Part shown: positions 32,014 to 39,221 of the stretch, one piece after another
Layout of the letters: each line of letters starts with the position of its first letter
How positions within the stretch are numbered: position 1 is the stretch's first letter
Virus record (IMG/VR): IMGVR_UViG_3300033153_007345
Location: 1-54,173 of that record
Reading direction: 5' to 3' (one strand)
DNA length: 54,173 nt
From: a virus
The notes under the pieces: model-generated
Seen by the model: the letters and a program-made list of their open reading frames with translations, nothing else
The model's database searches: none
Told to the model about the DNA's origin: nothing
Translations under genes and position numbers: made by a program

Positions 32014-33561
32014 TCAACACCCTAAATTATTAAGTCTTTTGCTTAAGTTGTCCAAGCTTTTCTGAGCACGGGCTATTGTCTTATCTGAAACCGGCTCATC
32101 TTCTTCGCTATTTTCAACTTTTTCAGACTCATTATCTTCACTATCTGTGGATAATGTATCATTTTTTTGGCCCATGTCTGCAATTATTTGTGACAGCTTC
32201 TGTATCTCACCAATCAATACACCCATCATCACATTTGTCTGCTTCTGAGCCTCTAAAAATGGACTACCAAAGTTATCCTCATCAGGAGCCGTTTTTATAG
32301 GGACTGTTACCCCATCATCGCCCTCCTGCTCAGCTTGCTTAACTTCAGTAGCATCTACGTTAAGTGTAACAGCTTCTTGAAGTTTTGAAAAATCCCACTC
32401 GCCAGTCTCTTTGAAAGCCTCCATAGCATCAAAACATACTGAGAACACCTCACTCTTAGATTCTGGGGATAGTGTACACTTCCCGCTTTCCTGGCATTCG
32501 CTTACAGCAACGGCTACAGCCTGGTCTTGCTCCATTCCCTCGTTTACTAATGCAGGGACTTTGGAAGATACGCAGTCCTCAAAATCCTGCTTGGTAGAGT
32601 CTACGTCGTCTTCGTCTTCGTCGTCCTCTGACTCTTCTGACTTTTTGTCAGGATCCTCCTCGTCTTCTTCTTTATCGTCTCCTGCATCTTCTCCTTCTTC
32701 ATCTTCTCCGTCTTTGCCCTTTTCTTCTTTATCGTCTTCGTCTTCTGGGCTTTCGTCATCTTCGTCTTTGGGCTCTTCATCTGCTTTTTCTTCATTCTTA
32801 CCCTCGTCCTTGAAAATAGCAGCTACAGCAGCCTTGAAATCGTCAGTGGGCTCTACGTTGCCCGCCAGGATGTCCTTAACCTCATCATTGGTGATACTAG
32901 CAGCCTCTGCCAGCATCTCGGTAAGATCCAGTCTGTCCTGTCCCTGAGCTTCTAGCATGTGAATTTGCTCATGGGTCTTCTGTGCAAACTCTGCGCCCTT
33001 CTGCTCAAGAACTTCCTTCTTGATCTCGTAGAGAGACTTTGTGGTCAAGGATTTCTCAGAAACAGTGAACAGAGAGTCCTGGTTCATTGGGACGCCCACA
33101 ATGGATACTTCAAACAGCTCGGCTTTAGTAATCCGGGTTATTTCCTTTACGTCCTCCCCCTCACCAATCTGAGATTTCTCAGTCTCCTTTGGGTCAAATC
33201 CCACAGAAAAAGCCTGGAGGATTTTCTCTTCCACCAGGTCTCGTACCATTCGAATACCGGGGGCCTCTGAATTAGATAGTCGGACCTTAAGAAAGAGCCC
33301 TTCGTCAGTCTCCTTGACCTGGGTAGCAGTACCCACTGGCGTACCGCCAAGAGTATCGAAGCCATGGTTGAACAAAATAACCGGGTTCTTTTTGAAATTG
33401 TCAAGCTCCCAGGCATTTGTTGCGATGATCTCATCACCTCGGTCAAGAGTAGCCTTGTTTGCGAACCCCTCAATGAAAGTGGCCCCACCCTTTTGCTTGA
33501 TGCTAAAGGTGTCCATAGAGGCCAGCTTCTTCACTACTTTGTTGTTCCGCTTCACATCCAT
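32014..33561 (-). CDS. Prohead protease with acidic scaffold extension (515 aa)
   Basis: Residues about 20-185 are a U35/HK97-type prohead serine protease: GFANKATLDRGDEII, then FNHGFD with the catalytic His near 66 and an AFSVGFDP motif with the Ser near 118. A helical segment is followed by a very acidic Glu/Asp/Lys stretch (about 245-325), then a Cys-bounded DFEDCVSSKVPALVNEGMEQ...AVSECQE motif seen in other phage proteases, and a coiled-coil tail. The fused region probably works as internal scaffold and is degraded during maturation. Confidence 0.88.
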   Translation of the reverse strand: MDVKRNNKVVKKLASMDTFSIKQKGGATFIEGFANKATLDRGDEIIATNAWELDNFKKNPVILFNHGFDTLGGTPVGTATQVKETDEGLFLKVRLSNSEAPGIRMVRDLVEEKILQAFSVGFDPKETEKSQIGEGEDVKEITRITKAELFEVSIVGVPMNQDSLFTVSEKSLTTKSLYEIKKEVLEQKGAEFAQKTHEQIHMLEAQGQDRLDLTEMLAEAASITNDEVKDILAGNVEPTDDFKAAVAAIFKDEGKNEEKADEEPKDEDDESPEDEDDKEEKGKDGEDEEGEDAGDDKEEDEEDPDKKSEESEDDEDEDDVDSTKQDFEDCVSSKVPALVNEGMEQDQAVAVAVSECQESGKCTLSPESKSEVFSVCFDAMEAFKETGEWDFSKLQEAVTLNVDATEVKQAEQEGDDGVTVPIKTAPDEDNFGSPFLEAQKQTNVMMGVLIGEIQKLSQIIADMGQKNDTLSTDSEDNESEKVENSEEDEPVSDKTIARAQKSLDNLSKRLNNLGC

Positions 33562-33563
33562 GC

Positions 33564-35792
33564 TTATACCCCTAAAAAATCTTCGTCATCCGGTGCTACC
33601 AATAACAGCGTGCATCGGCAGTTGACTACATCCTCAGCCTGTCTTGACTTTATATCTCTAGGGTGACGCAGGCCGTTGCTGAATTTAGCATTGGCATCAA
33701 TAATATCACCATCCAAAGCTCTGTGCGAGTCCCTAACCCTATCATCCCCCGACGTTAACCACGACTTCTTTAGCCCCGGAATAACCTCCAGCGCGTTCTC
33801 TACAGCCCCCGCTTGGCCTATAGACACGGCAGTCAGCGTCTCCGTCCTAGCAATCATCTCGGCTTTGCCAGCCAGTTCTCCGGGTGTCCCTAGCTCCTTA
33901 GCAACTCGCCTCATGATCGCCGTTATGCTCTCCCCGCGCTTCTGTCCTTGCGTGATTTGACGCATTATGCGCTCGGTGTGCGTCTTGCTTATGCTCTCAA
34001 AAGACTCTATGCCCCTGGCCTCTAGGATCAACCTACGCTTCTCAGCATCACGAGCGCCCAGTGTCGCCACCTCTTGACGGGCTTCGGCGTTGAACACCAG
34101 GTCCAGTTGTTGGTCAAACCCAAGGTCCACGCTTGATTCTAGAGTCCTTGCCACATCAGTAGTCCAACTCTCCTCGAACTGCTCAGATATGGCACGCATT
34201 ATCCTTCTGGTCAGCACCTTGTCAGAAGGTAGGTCATCCTGCTTGATATCTTTGAATGACTTCAACGCAGCTATTACCGTCTCAATCGCAGCAGTGGTCA
34301 TCCCCACTAGCAGCTCCACAGCCGTCTCGGCTAGCTTGATAATCTGGCGCTGCTCCTCATCTGCCAGCTGCTTAGTAACGTGTGCCCTGAAGTCCTCCAC
34401 CTTAGCACTAAGCTGGATCTTCCTAACACCCTTCTCCTCGGCTTCGTCGGCCTCCTCGGCATCCTCAGCTGGTGAAGGTGATGCCTGTGCATTTGCATGG
34501 AAAGCATTGCTCCTCATAGTCGCTAGAGGAAACGGGGTATCCGCTGCCTCATCTTCATATATATCAACTTCCCAAACCTGCTGCCTGACCTCATTGAGCG
34601 ATAGGCCACCCTCTAGCATCGCCTTTGCAATACCAGCCTTTGCGTGCAGATCATCTTTGAGAGCTGCTACATCAGACAAATCGAACTGAAAGAAGCGATC
34701 CTCCCCAAGCTCCATCTGGAAGTGCTTGGTAAGAATACCGGCTATCCGGTTCATGGTAGGCTTGAGTGTAGACTCCCAGAAATTGCGAAGGGCAATACGA
34801 TGCTCCTCTGATCCCAAGCTCCCGGCAGTCTGTAGCCCCAGCTCGTGCTTGGGTACCTTCAGGAGTCCGAGCAGTGTTTCCCTGTTTGTGTTGATGTGAT
34901 CTAGGAGTTTTTGATCGGCTAGGGAGTGTGTCAGAGGTGTTGCCTTAACACCTTTGGGCAGCACAAGAGTACGCCTGGTGTTCTTCCTGCCCTGATACGC
35001 CTGCTCGAAGCTCTTGAGCTGCCGCAGAGCCACGTCTTCATTAACCATTCGGTCCAAGGATAGTGCCAGCCCTGGTGTCGCTTGCTTCAAGTAGAACGCA
35101 TTCAGGTAGTCGCTTGAATACCTGTTGAATAGGATCGACTTCCTGCCCGCTATAAACGGAGAAAGCCCCCATAGTAAGCTGTTAGGGTTCGGTCTGCGAG
35201 TGTGTACGATATCCTTTACGGCGAATTGCTGCATGGCCTGAGCTGTTTGTTCACCTTCATTTGCTGAGGACATCGCATAGTTTTTAACTTTGCCCTTATT
35301 GTCAAATTCAATCGTCAGGTTCTCAGTAGGTAGCACAAGCATCTGCCCGCTACTCGGCGCATTCCACACGATGCCGTTGCCCATGAGCGTATCTTCGACC
35401 ACCCAATTATACATGAACTGAGCATAGTCCTGCCACTCGTTGGGCTGCCTCAGTAGCTCGTTTAGGGGATGCTCCACGTCAGGCTCAGTAACCATGTTGC
35501 CATCGCGCATCTCTTTCTGCATGACCACCAAGGGCTGAGAACTGATCTTGTTGGCTATCAGATCCACGACGATGTAAACCCAGTCCTCTGAAAAGAAGAG
35601 GCTCTTAAGAAGCTCTCCCTCCATCCATGCCGATATCTCTTCTCGCCATATCTCCGTTGAACTACCGCCGCCGCCGCCGTACTGGGATAGATCAAACGAC
35701 TTACCTACGTACTCTTCCAAGCCACGTGCTACCTGCATCTGATCCCGTAGTTGTATTACCTTGCCTTTTTTGGGAGCTTTAGTCTCACTCAT
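33564..35792 (-). CDS. Portal protein fused to a MuF-like minor head domain (742 aa)
   Basis: Residues about 50-430 are an HK97-family portal (EDWVYIVVDLIANKISSQPL, then PNSLLWGLSPF, LKVPKHELGL and GSEEHRIALRNFWESTLKP). An acidic Ala/Glu linker (about 445-465) joins a helical part and a C-terminal SPP1 gp7/MuF-like domain with ARTETLTAVSIGQAGA, SGDDRVRDSHRALDG and NCRCTLL. Portals are usually about 400-450 residues and MuF proteins are usually separate, so this is a fusion. The portal forms the packaging ring; MuF proteins enter the head. Confidence 0.9.
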   Translation of the reverse strand: MSETKAPKKGKVIQLRDQMQVARGLEEYVGKSFDLSQYGGGGGSSTEIWREEISAWMEGELLKSLFFSEDWVYIVVDLIANKISSQPLVVMQKEMRDGNMVTEPDVEHPLNELLRQPNEWQDYAQFMYNWVVEDTLMGNGIVWNAPSSGQMLVLPTENLTIEFDNKGKVKNYAMSSANEGEQTAQAMQQFAVKDIVHTRRPNPNSLLWGLSPFIAGRKSILFNRYSSDYLNAFYLKQATPGLALSLDRMVNEDVALRQLKSFEQAYQGRKNTRRTLVLPKGVKATPLTHSLADQKLLDHINTNRETLLGLLKVPKHELGLQTAGSLGSEEHRIALRNFWESTLKPTMNRIAGILTKHFQMELGEDRFFQFDLSDVAALKDDLHAKAGIAKAMLEGGLSLNEVRQQVWEVDIYEDEAADTPFPLATMRSNAFHANAQASPSPAEDAEEADEAEEKGVRKIQLSAKVEDFRAHVTKQLADEEQRQIIKLAETAVELLVGMTTAAIETVIAALKSFKDIKQDDLPSDKVLTRRIMRAISEQFEESWTTDVARTLESSVDLGFDQQLDLVFNAEARQEVATLGARDAEKRRLILEARGIESFESISKTHTERIMRQITQGQKRGESITAIMRRVAKELGTPGELAGKAEMIARTETLTAVSIGQAGAVENALEVIPGLKKSWLTSGDDRVRDSHRALDGDIIDANAKFSNGLRHPRDIKSRQAEDVVNCRCTLLLVAPDDEDFLGV

Positions 35793-35803
35793 AACACAAC
35801 CCT

Positions 35804-37225
35804 CTAAAACGGTGAATCGTCGCTGTCCATCTTCAGATCAGTATACCACTTATCCACCGATAGTTTGGAGTCTGGTAAATCCTCAAGAAACTGTAGCTTA
35901 AAATCAGAGGCGTACTCTTGTATTGCACTGTTTGCCAGCATCAGACTCGACACAATATCATCATGCATCCCCGTAGGAGCTGAGTACTTGAAATTCCCAG
36001 AGTCGCTAGTGGTCACTTCGTAGCTCTCCAATTCCTTAAGCATATCGGGCCAGTTAGCCAGTATGATACCCTTTGTCTCAAAAGTCAGCATCAACTGATT
36101 TACCATCGCTGATTTACTCTGGTTCGTAAACACCAGCCCCTCAAATGGGAAATCAAACTGTCCTAGCATGTCGTCTATTGCTTCACCTACACCAGTTCTA
36201 TCATGCTTTACTAGGATGATGTTCTTAAACTTCTTTATGAACTTGTATAGTTCACCCAAAGCTTCCACGTACCCAATACCTTGGAACCGCATGAACCCCA
36301 GCATCTTGGGTACGCCCGCACCAGAGGAGAGCGCAGTGAAAACCGTGTAGTCCTGCTTCTTGGCCCAGTCAACCCCGATCACCACGTCGTGCTTAAGCGC
36401 ATCCGGGTGGATCCAGTACTGCGTTGCGCCGTACAGATCATCGAGAGGATCCCCCTCGACGCAGTCACGAAACCCCACGAAGGTTGAGCCGTCATCGAGG
36501 AATTCAGCCATATAGTACTGCTGGAACAACCTATGCGAGAGCGAGCCCTTCGCCCGTTCTACTACCGCAGGATCAATGTACGGGTTGTCAAGCGTGCTGG
36601 CCGTGATGAATGCCTGCTCGGGAGTCTTGCCCGTCTTGAACGCCCACTCCATGTGTTCTTTGGCTTCCATCGCTCCTTTGTAGAAGTGGTTCTTGCCGAA
36701 GGGGGTACTGATGAACATCTCAGGCCCACCAGTGAACGTGAGTGTGGTCCCAGCGGACACGTAAGCGGCGTAAGGGCACTTTGCAGCCTCATCGAATATG
36801 TGGCCATTGATTCCGCCCCCCTCCATGCTCTTGGGGTCCTTACAGTGCCAGAATTCGATCTTGGATTGGATCTTAGGTAGGTCAATGTACATTTTGCCAT
36901 CATGGAACTTGGAGTGCGGCTCGGGAGGCAGCATCCCACGGAAATACTCCATCCCGATGCGAGCCTGGTCGTAGATCGGTGCGATCCACCGCCACTTGGT
37001 ACGGGGTCGATTCAGCAGCACGTTGGACATGCACACCGAGGCGCTGATTGATTTCCCAAATTTGGTCCCACATGAAACATAGAGCTTCTTCAAGCCCTTA
37101 GTGTTGAACGCATTCATGATCAGCTGCTGCTTCTTTGAGTGCGCTTCGGGGAACTTGACCTTGACTTTTACACTATTTCCCAAGTGTGCCTTCCTCTTTG
37201 TGAATGCTCTGCAACAAGGTCCCAT
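35804..37225 (-). CDS. Terminase large subunit (473 aa)
   Basis: The packaging motor ATPase and nuclease. I see an adapted Walker A (CGTKFGKSIS, about 52-61), Walker B with HIFDEAA (about 143-149), a coupling STPFGKNHF motif, and an RNase H-like nuclease beginning VIGVDWAKKQDYTVF (about 282) with GMHDDIVSSLMLA near the end. The ATG at 37225 overlaps the small terminase gene by 53 bases; a TTG at 37183 preceded by AGGAAGG is an alternative start that removes 14 unlike residues. Confidence 0.92.
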   Translation of the reverse strand: MGPCCRAFTKRKAHLGNSVKVKVKFPEAHSKKQQLIMNAFNTKGLKKLYVSCGTKFGKSISASVCMSNVLLNRPRTKWRWIAPIYDQARIGMEYFRGMLPPEPHSKFHDGKMYIDLPKIQSKIEFWHCKDPKSMEGGGINGHIFDEAAKCPYAAYVSAGTTLTFTGGPEMFISTPFGKNHFYKGAMEAKEHMEWAFKTGKTPEQAFITASTLDNPYIDPAVVERAKGSLSHRLFQQYYMAEFLDDGSTFVGFRDCVEGDPLDDLYGATQYWIHPDALKHDVVIGVDWAKKQDYTVFTALSSGAGVPKMLGFMRFQGIGYVEALGELYKFIKKFKNIILVKHDRTGVGEAIDDMLGQFDFPFEGLVFTNQSKSAMVNQLMLTFETKGIILANWPDMLKELESYEVTTSDSGNFKYSAPTGMHDDIVSSLMLANSAIQEYASDFKLQFLEDLPDSKLSVDKWYTDLKMDSDDSPF

Positions 37226-37586
37226 CGTCCTGAACTTCAGTCTCGTAGGTCACATCAACAATCTCGTACTCATGCTTATCAGCAACTTTGCCAATAGTCC
37301 GCTCCAGAAGGAAGTTGATCTTGCTCTGATCTCCATGCTTGATGGCATTGACAGCCACGCTCGCCAGCATCATCTCAAGAGCAGGAACTTCCATGTTCGT
37401 AGACAGGTCGATCAGTTCTTGCGGCGTCATGTCCACAATCTTCTGAATCAAGCGCCTCATGTCCGACTTTGTCATGAGCTTGACTTCTTTGAGGTTGTCC
37501 CTGATTTTGGGCCTGCCTTTTTTATTGCCGCTGACCCCCGGACGAAAAGGCTTCAGGTTCTGGGGGTTTCCTTTTGGGTTAGCCAT
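37173..37586 (-). CDS. Terminase small subunit-like protein (137 aa)
   Basis: The N-terminus NPQNLKPFRPGVSGNKKGRP is the DUF5681-type motif common at the start of small terminase-like proteins. It is followed by helices (RRLIQKIVDMTPQELIDLS, EMMLASVAVNAIKHGDQ) and an acidic tail. It lies directly before the large subunit, so it probably recognises the packaging site. The first bases overlap the HNH gene by 8. Confidence 0.8.
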   Translation of the reverse strand: MANPKGNPQNLKPFRPGVSGNKKGRPKIRDNLKEVKLMTKSDMRRLIQKIVDMTPQELIDLSTNMEVPALEMMLASVAVNAIKHGDQSKINFLLERTIGKVADKHEYEIVDVTYETEVQDDGTLLQSIHKEEGTLGK

Positions 37587-38142
37587 ACTCTCTACCCTCT
37601 TCCTTAGCCTTAGCCCTTCGCATACGCTGCCTCATATTAGTGTAATCTCTGCGCTTTATCCGCATTATATAATCACATTCTTTACATCTTCCGGTTCCTC
37701 GATCATGGCCACGCTTGCATATACTCGGAATAGAATACACATTATTTTCTAACGTAGTACATACTTCCAAATGCTCTGGGTTAACACATGCTGGGGTTTC
37801 ACACAGATGATTTATGACTAGTCCCAAGGGGATAGGCGCAACAAAATTTCCATACGACCACCGATGCGCAAGTACACTCTTGCTTTTTCCATCAGGCCCA
37901 TTAAGCGTAAAGCGTCCATACCCTTCTTTGAACGTTTTTGCTTTGTACGCAAACTTGCTGGCTGTCCAAAACCAACAAGTATCAGTCTTATCTACATGCG
38001 ACAAAAATCTTTCTTCCAACGACATTTCTAATTTGGAAGGAAGATGAACAACCATGCCTCTACGTAAACGGTTGTAGTGCTTGGTACAGTATCCCTTTGC
38101 TACATGTTTATTCTCACATTTAGGTACGCTACAACCCCTCAC
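37579..38142 (-). CDS. HNH endonuclease (187 aa)
   Basis: An N-terminal zinc-binding part (CSVPKCENKHVAKGYCTKHY) is followed by an HNH_3-type core: AHRWSYGNFV, then VINHLCETPACVNPEHLEV, and a C-terminal Cys pair region (CKRGHDRGTGRCKECD). Such enzymes near terminase genes either help cos cleavage or are homing endonucleases. It starts at GTG with AAAGGAACAG upstream and overlaps both neighbours, so it is integrated into the operon rather than inserted as an extra element. Confidence 0.88.
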   Translation of the reverse strand: MRGCSVPKCENKHVAKGYCTKHYNRLRRGMVVHLPSKLEMSLEERFLSHVDKTDTCWFWTASKFAYKAKTFKEGYGRFTLNGPDGKSKSVLAHRWSYGNFVAPIPLGLVINHLCETPACVNPEHLEVCTTLENNVYSIPSICKRGHDRGTGRCKECDYIMRIKRRDYTNMRQRMRRAKAKEEGREYG

Positions 38143-38362
38143 GTTTCTCTGTTCCTTTCATTGTTTTAGTAGTGCTTTTAGTCGAAGCCCCCGTTTCTAG
38201 GGCGTTTTCCAGTAGGGTTTGTAAGTCACTACGGGAATCTATGTACTCGTAAAAAGCAACGTACATGAGCTCGCCCTTACTTTGCTGAGTCAAAGCAGCA
38301 GCCACCGTCAGCCTCTTGTCTGTACTCGGATCAATGCGCATGTTGAATTGCTTACTCTTCAT
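38129..38362 (-). CDS. Ribbon-helix-helix regulator at the head of the late operon (77 aa)
   Basis: Residues 1-45 (SKQFNMRIDPSTDKRLTVAAALTQQSKGELMYVAFYEYI) have the strand-helix-helix layout of Arc/CopG-type proteins; the tail is Thr/Lys-rich and disordered. A 20-bp palindrome overlapping a good promoter lies 9 bases before the start (38371-38390). This is the classic arrangement of an RHH autorepressor, so it may control the whole late operon. There is almost no 5' leader and no ribosome site. Confidence 0.7.
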   Translation of the reverse strand: MKSKQFNMRIDPSTDKRLTVAAALTQQSKGELMYVAFYEYIDSRSDLQTLLENALETGASTKSTTKTMKGTEKREGL

Positions 38363-38369
38363 ATTCTAC

Positions 38370-38398
38370 AATGTATATCCAGATATACATGCTGTAAA
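38370..38398 (-). promoter_or_regulatory. Late-operon promoter with overlapping operator palindrome
   Basis: On the minus strand: TTTACA (38398-38393), 17 bases, TACATT (38375-38370). The perfect 9-bp arms ATGTATATC and GATATACAT, two bases apart (38371-38390), fill the spacer and touch the -10. Transcription would start at or next to the RHH start codon, making a leaderless or near-leaderless mRNA. Confidence 0.6.
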
Positions 38399-38660
38399 GT
38401 AGATTTTAGGGTAAGCGCCAGTAGGTGAAGTGATATTCTGGACTCGGGCGAGGCTACATAGTCCTAGGTGTAGCTGGACTGATCAACCTAGCGAGTTTTA
38501 ACTGCGGCTCGCTCCCTGCAAATAGCTAACCCCACCACAATGGCAGGGCTAGCTAAACTTGCATGATCCCCCGGATCGCGCTCGGCCCCACGAGTTTACC
38601 CCAGCTCTCTCCCAAAGTTCCCCCAAAAGTATCATGATTAATATTTAAGCAGCTGGCAAA
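38399..38660. other. Non-coding, GC-richer stretch with inverted repeats; packaging-site candidate
   Basis: I find no plausible gene. Several short inverted repeats occur, such as GCTACA/TGTAGC, CTAGGT/ACCTAG and TAGCTA copies. It lies upstream of the RHH-HNH-terminase genes, where cos or pac sites often lie. No tRNA-like T-arm is seen. Function is not established. Confidence 0.4.
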
Positions 38661-38970
38661 TCAGGCGCAGGACACCAGGACAGAAGTGGGGGGTTTCCCC
38701 ATAGGGTTATATTTTTACTCCCCCCAGTGTGTGTGTGTGTATTATATATAATGTTCCTCTACTATGTAAAAAATGCTGTCCTCCTGTCCTATATCCTTCC
38801 AAAAAAATGAAATCATTGACAAAATTGGAGGACTGCATTTTTTTATTTGATGTCCACAGGACTGCATTTTGCTGTCCCAAACAGGTAAAAAGCGTGGATA
38901 ATGACGAAATGCTCAAAAACTATGCAAACCCTGTGTATAACTTTATTTTCAAACTGTTTGGAAAAACAGT

Positions 38971-38991
38971 GATATTGCTGTCCCTGCTGTC
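38971..38991 (+). repeat. 21-bp direct repeat, copy 1 (in ~46-bp imperfect repeat)
   Basis: GATATTGCTGTCCCTGCTGT plus C is repeated exactly at 39036-39056. The preceding bases (TTTCAAACTGTTTGGAAAAA here, TTTCAAACAGTGTGGAAAAA there) are also similar, so the true repeat is about 46 bp with a period of 65. Confidence 0.9.
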
Positions 38992-39035
38992 CTGCTGTCC
39001 ACACTCCTGGTCTTTCAAACAGTGTGGAAAAAGAC

Positions 39036-39056
39036 GATATTGCTGTCCCTGCTGTC
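39036..39056 (+). repeat. 21-bp direct repeat, copy 2
   Basis: Exact second copy of 38971-38991, 13 bp before a perfect DnaA box at 39069. Confidence 0.9.
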
Positions 39057-39173
39057 ACATTTTCGAAGTTATCCACAGCCCCCGCACCGTGAAAACCGCA
39101 TTATTTTGTCACCACAGCCTGGTATTTTGTAGAGATTAGTGTTCTGGATTTTAGAGAAGATGATGCTCTAGAC

Positions 39174-39209
39174 AAAGAAAAGGCTGGCGAGAGGAGCCCC
39201 CCGCCAGCC
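39174..39209 (-). terminator. Intrinsic terminator after the primase-helicase gene
   Basis: Stem GGCTGGC/GCCAGCC (39203-39209 with 39182-39188), GC-rich loop, then TTTTCTTT on the minus strand. It starts 13 bp after the primase-helicase stop and isolates this gene from the late operon. Confidence 0.85.
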
Positions 39210-39221
39210 AACCACAACCTG

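Larger units (their letters stand above)
38661..39165. other. Candidate replication origin
   Basis: Non-coding, AT-rich, beside the primase-helicase gene. It has three DnaA-box-like 9-mers: 38893-38901 (minus TTATCCACG), 38932-38940 (minus TTATACACA, a perfect consensus) and 39069-39077 (plus TTATCCACA, perfect). It also has a 21-bp direct repeat, many CTGTCC motifs and a GT/AT-rich tract (38727-38752). The combination suggests a host DnaA-assisted origin; this is inference. Confidence 0.5.

Noticed and set aside
32411-32947. Ser-rich 178-codon plus-strand frame opposite the acidic scaffold region
   Set aside because: Antisense reading of Glu/Asp codons gives Ser/Leu runs; not a gene.
38399-38660. 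tRNA or CRISPR in the structured non-coding stretch
   Set aside because: No T-arm consensus, no cloverleaf and no regular repeat-spacer pattern were found here or elsewhere in the window.
38729-39139. A 136-codon plus-strand open frame in the non-coding stretch, rich in Cys and Leu
   Set aside because: It is generated by CTGTCC repeats (Leu-Ser-Cys-Cys runs), has no ribosome site and overlaps the origin-like repeats; no protein-like pattern.
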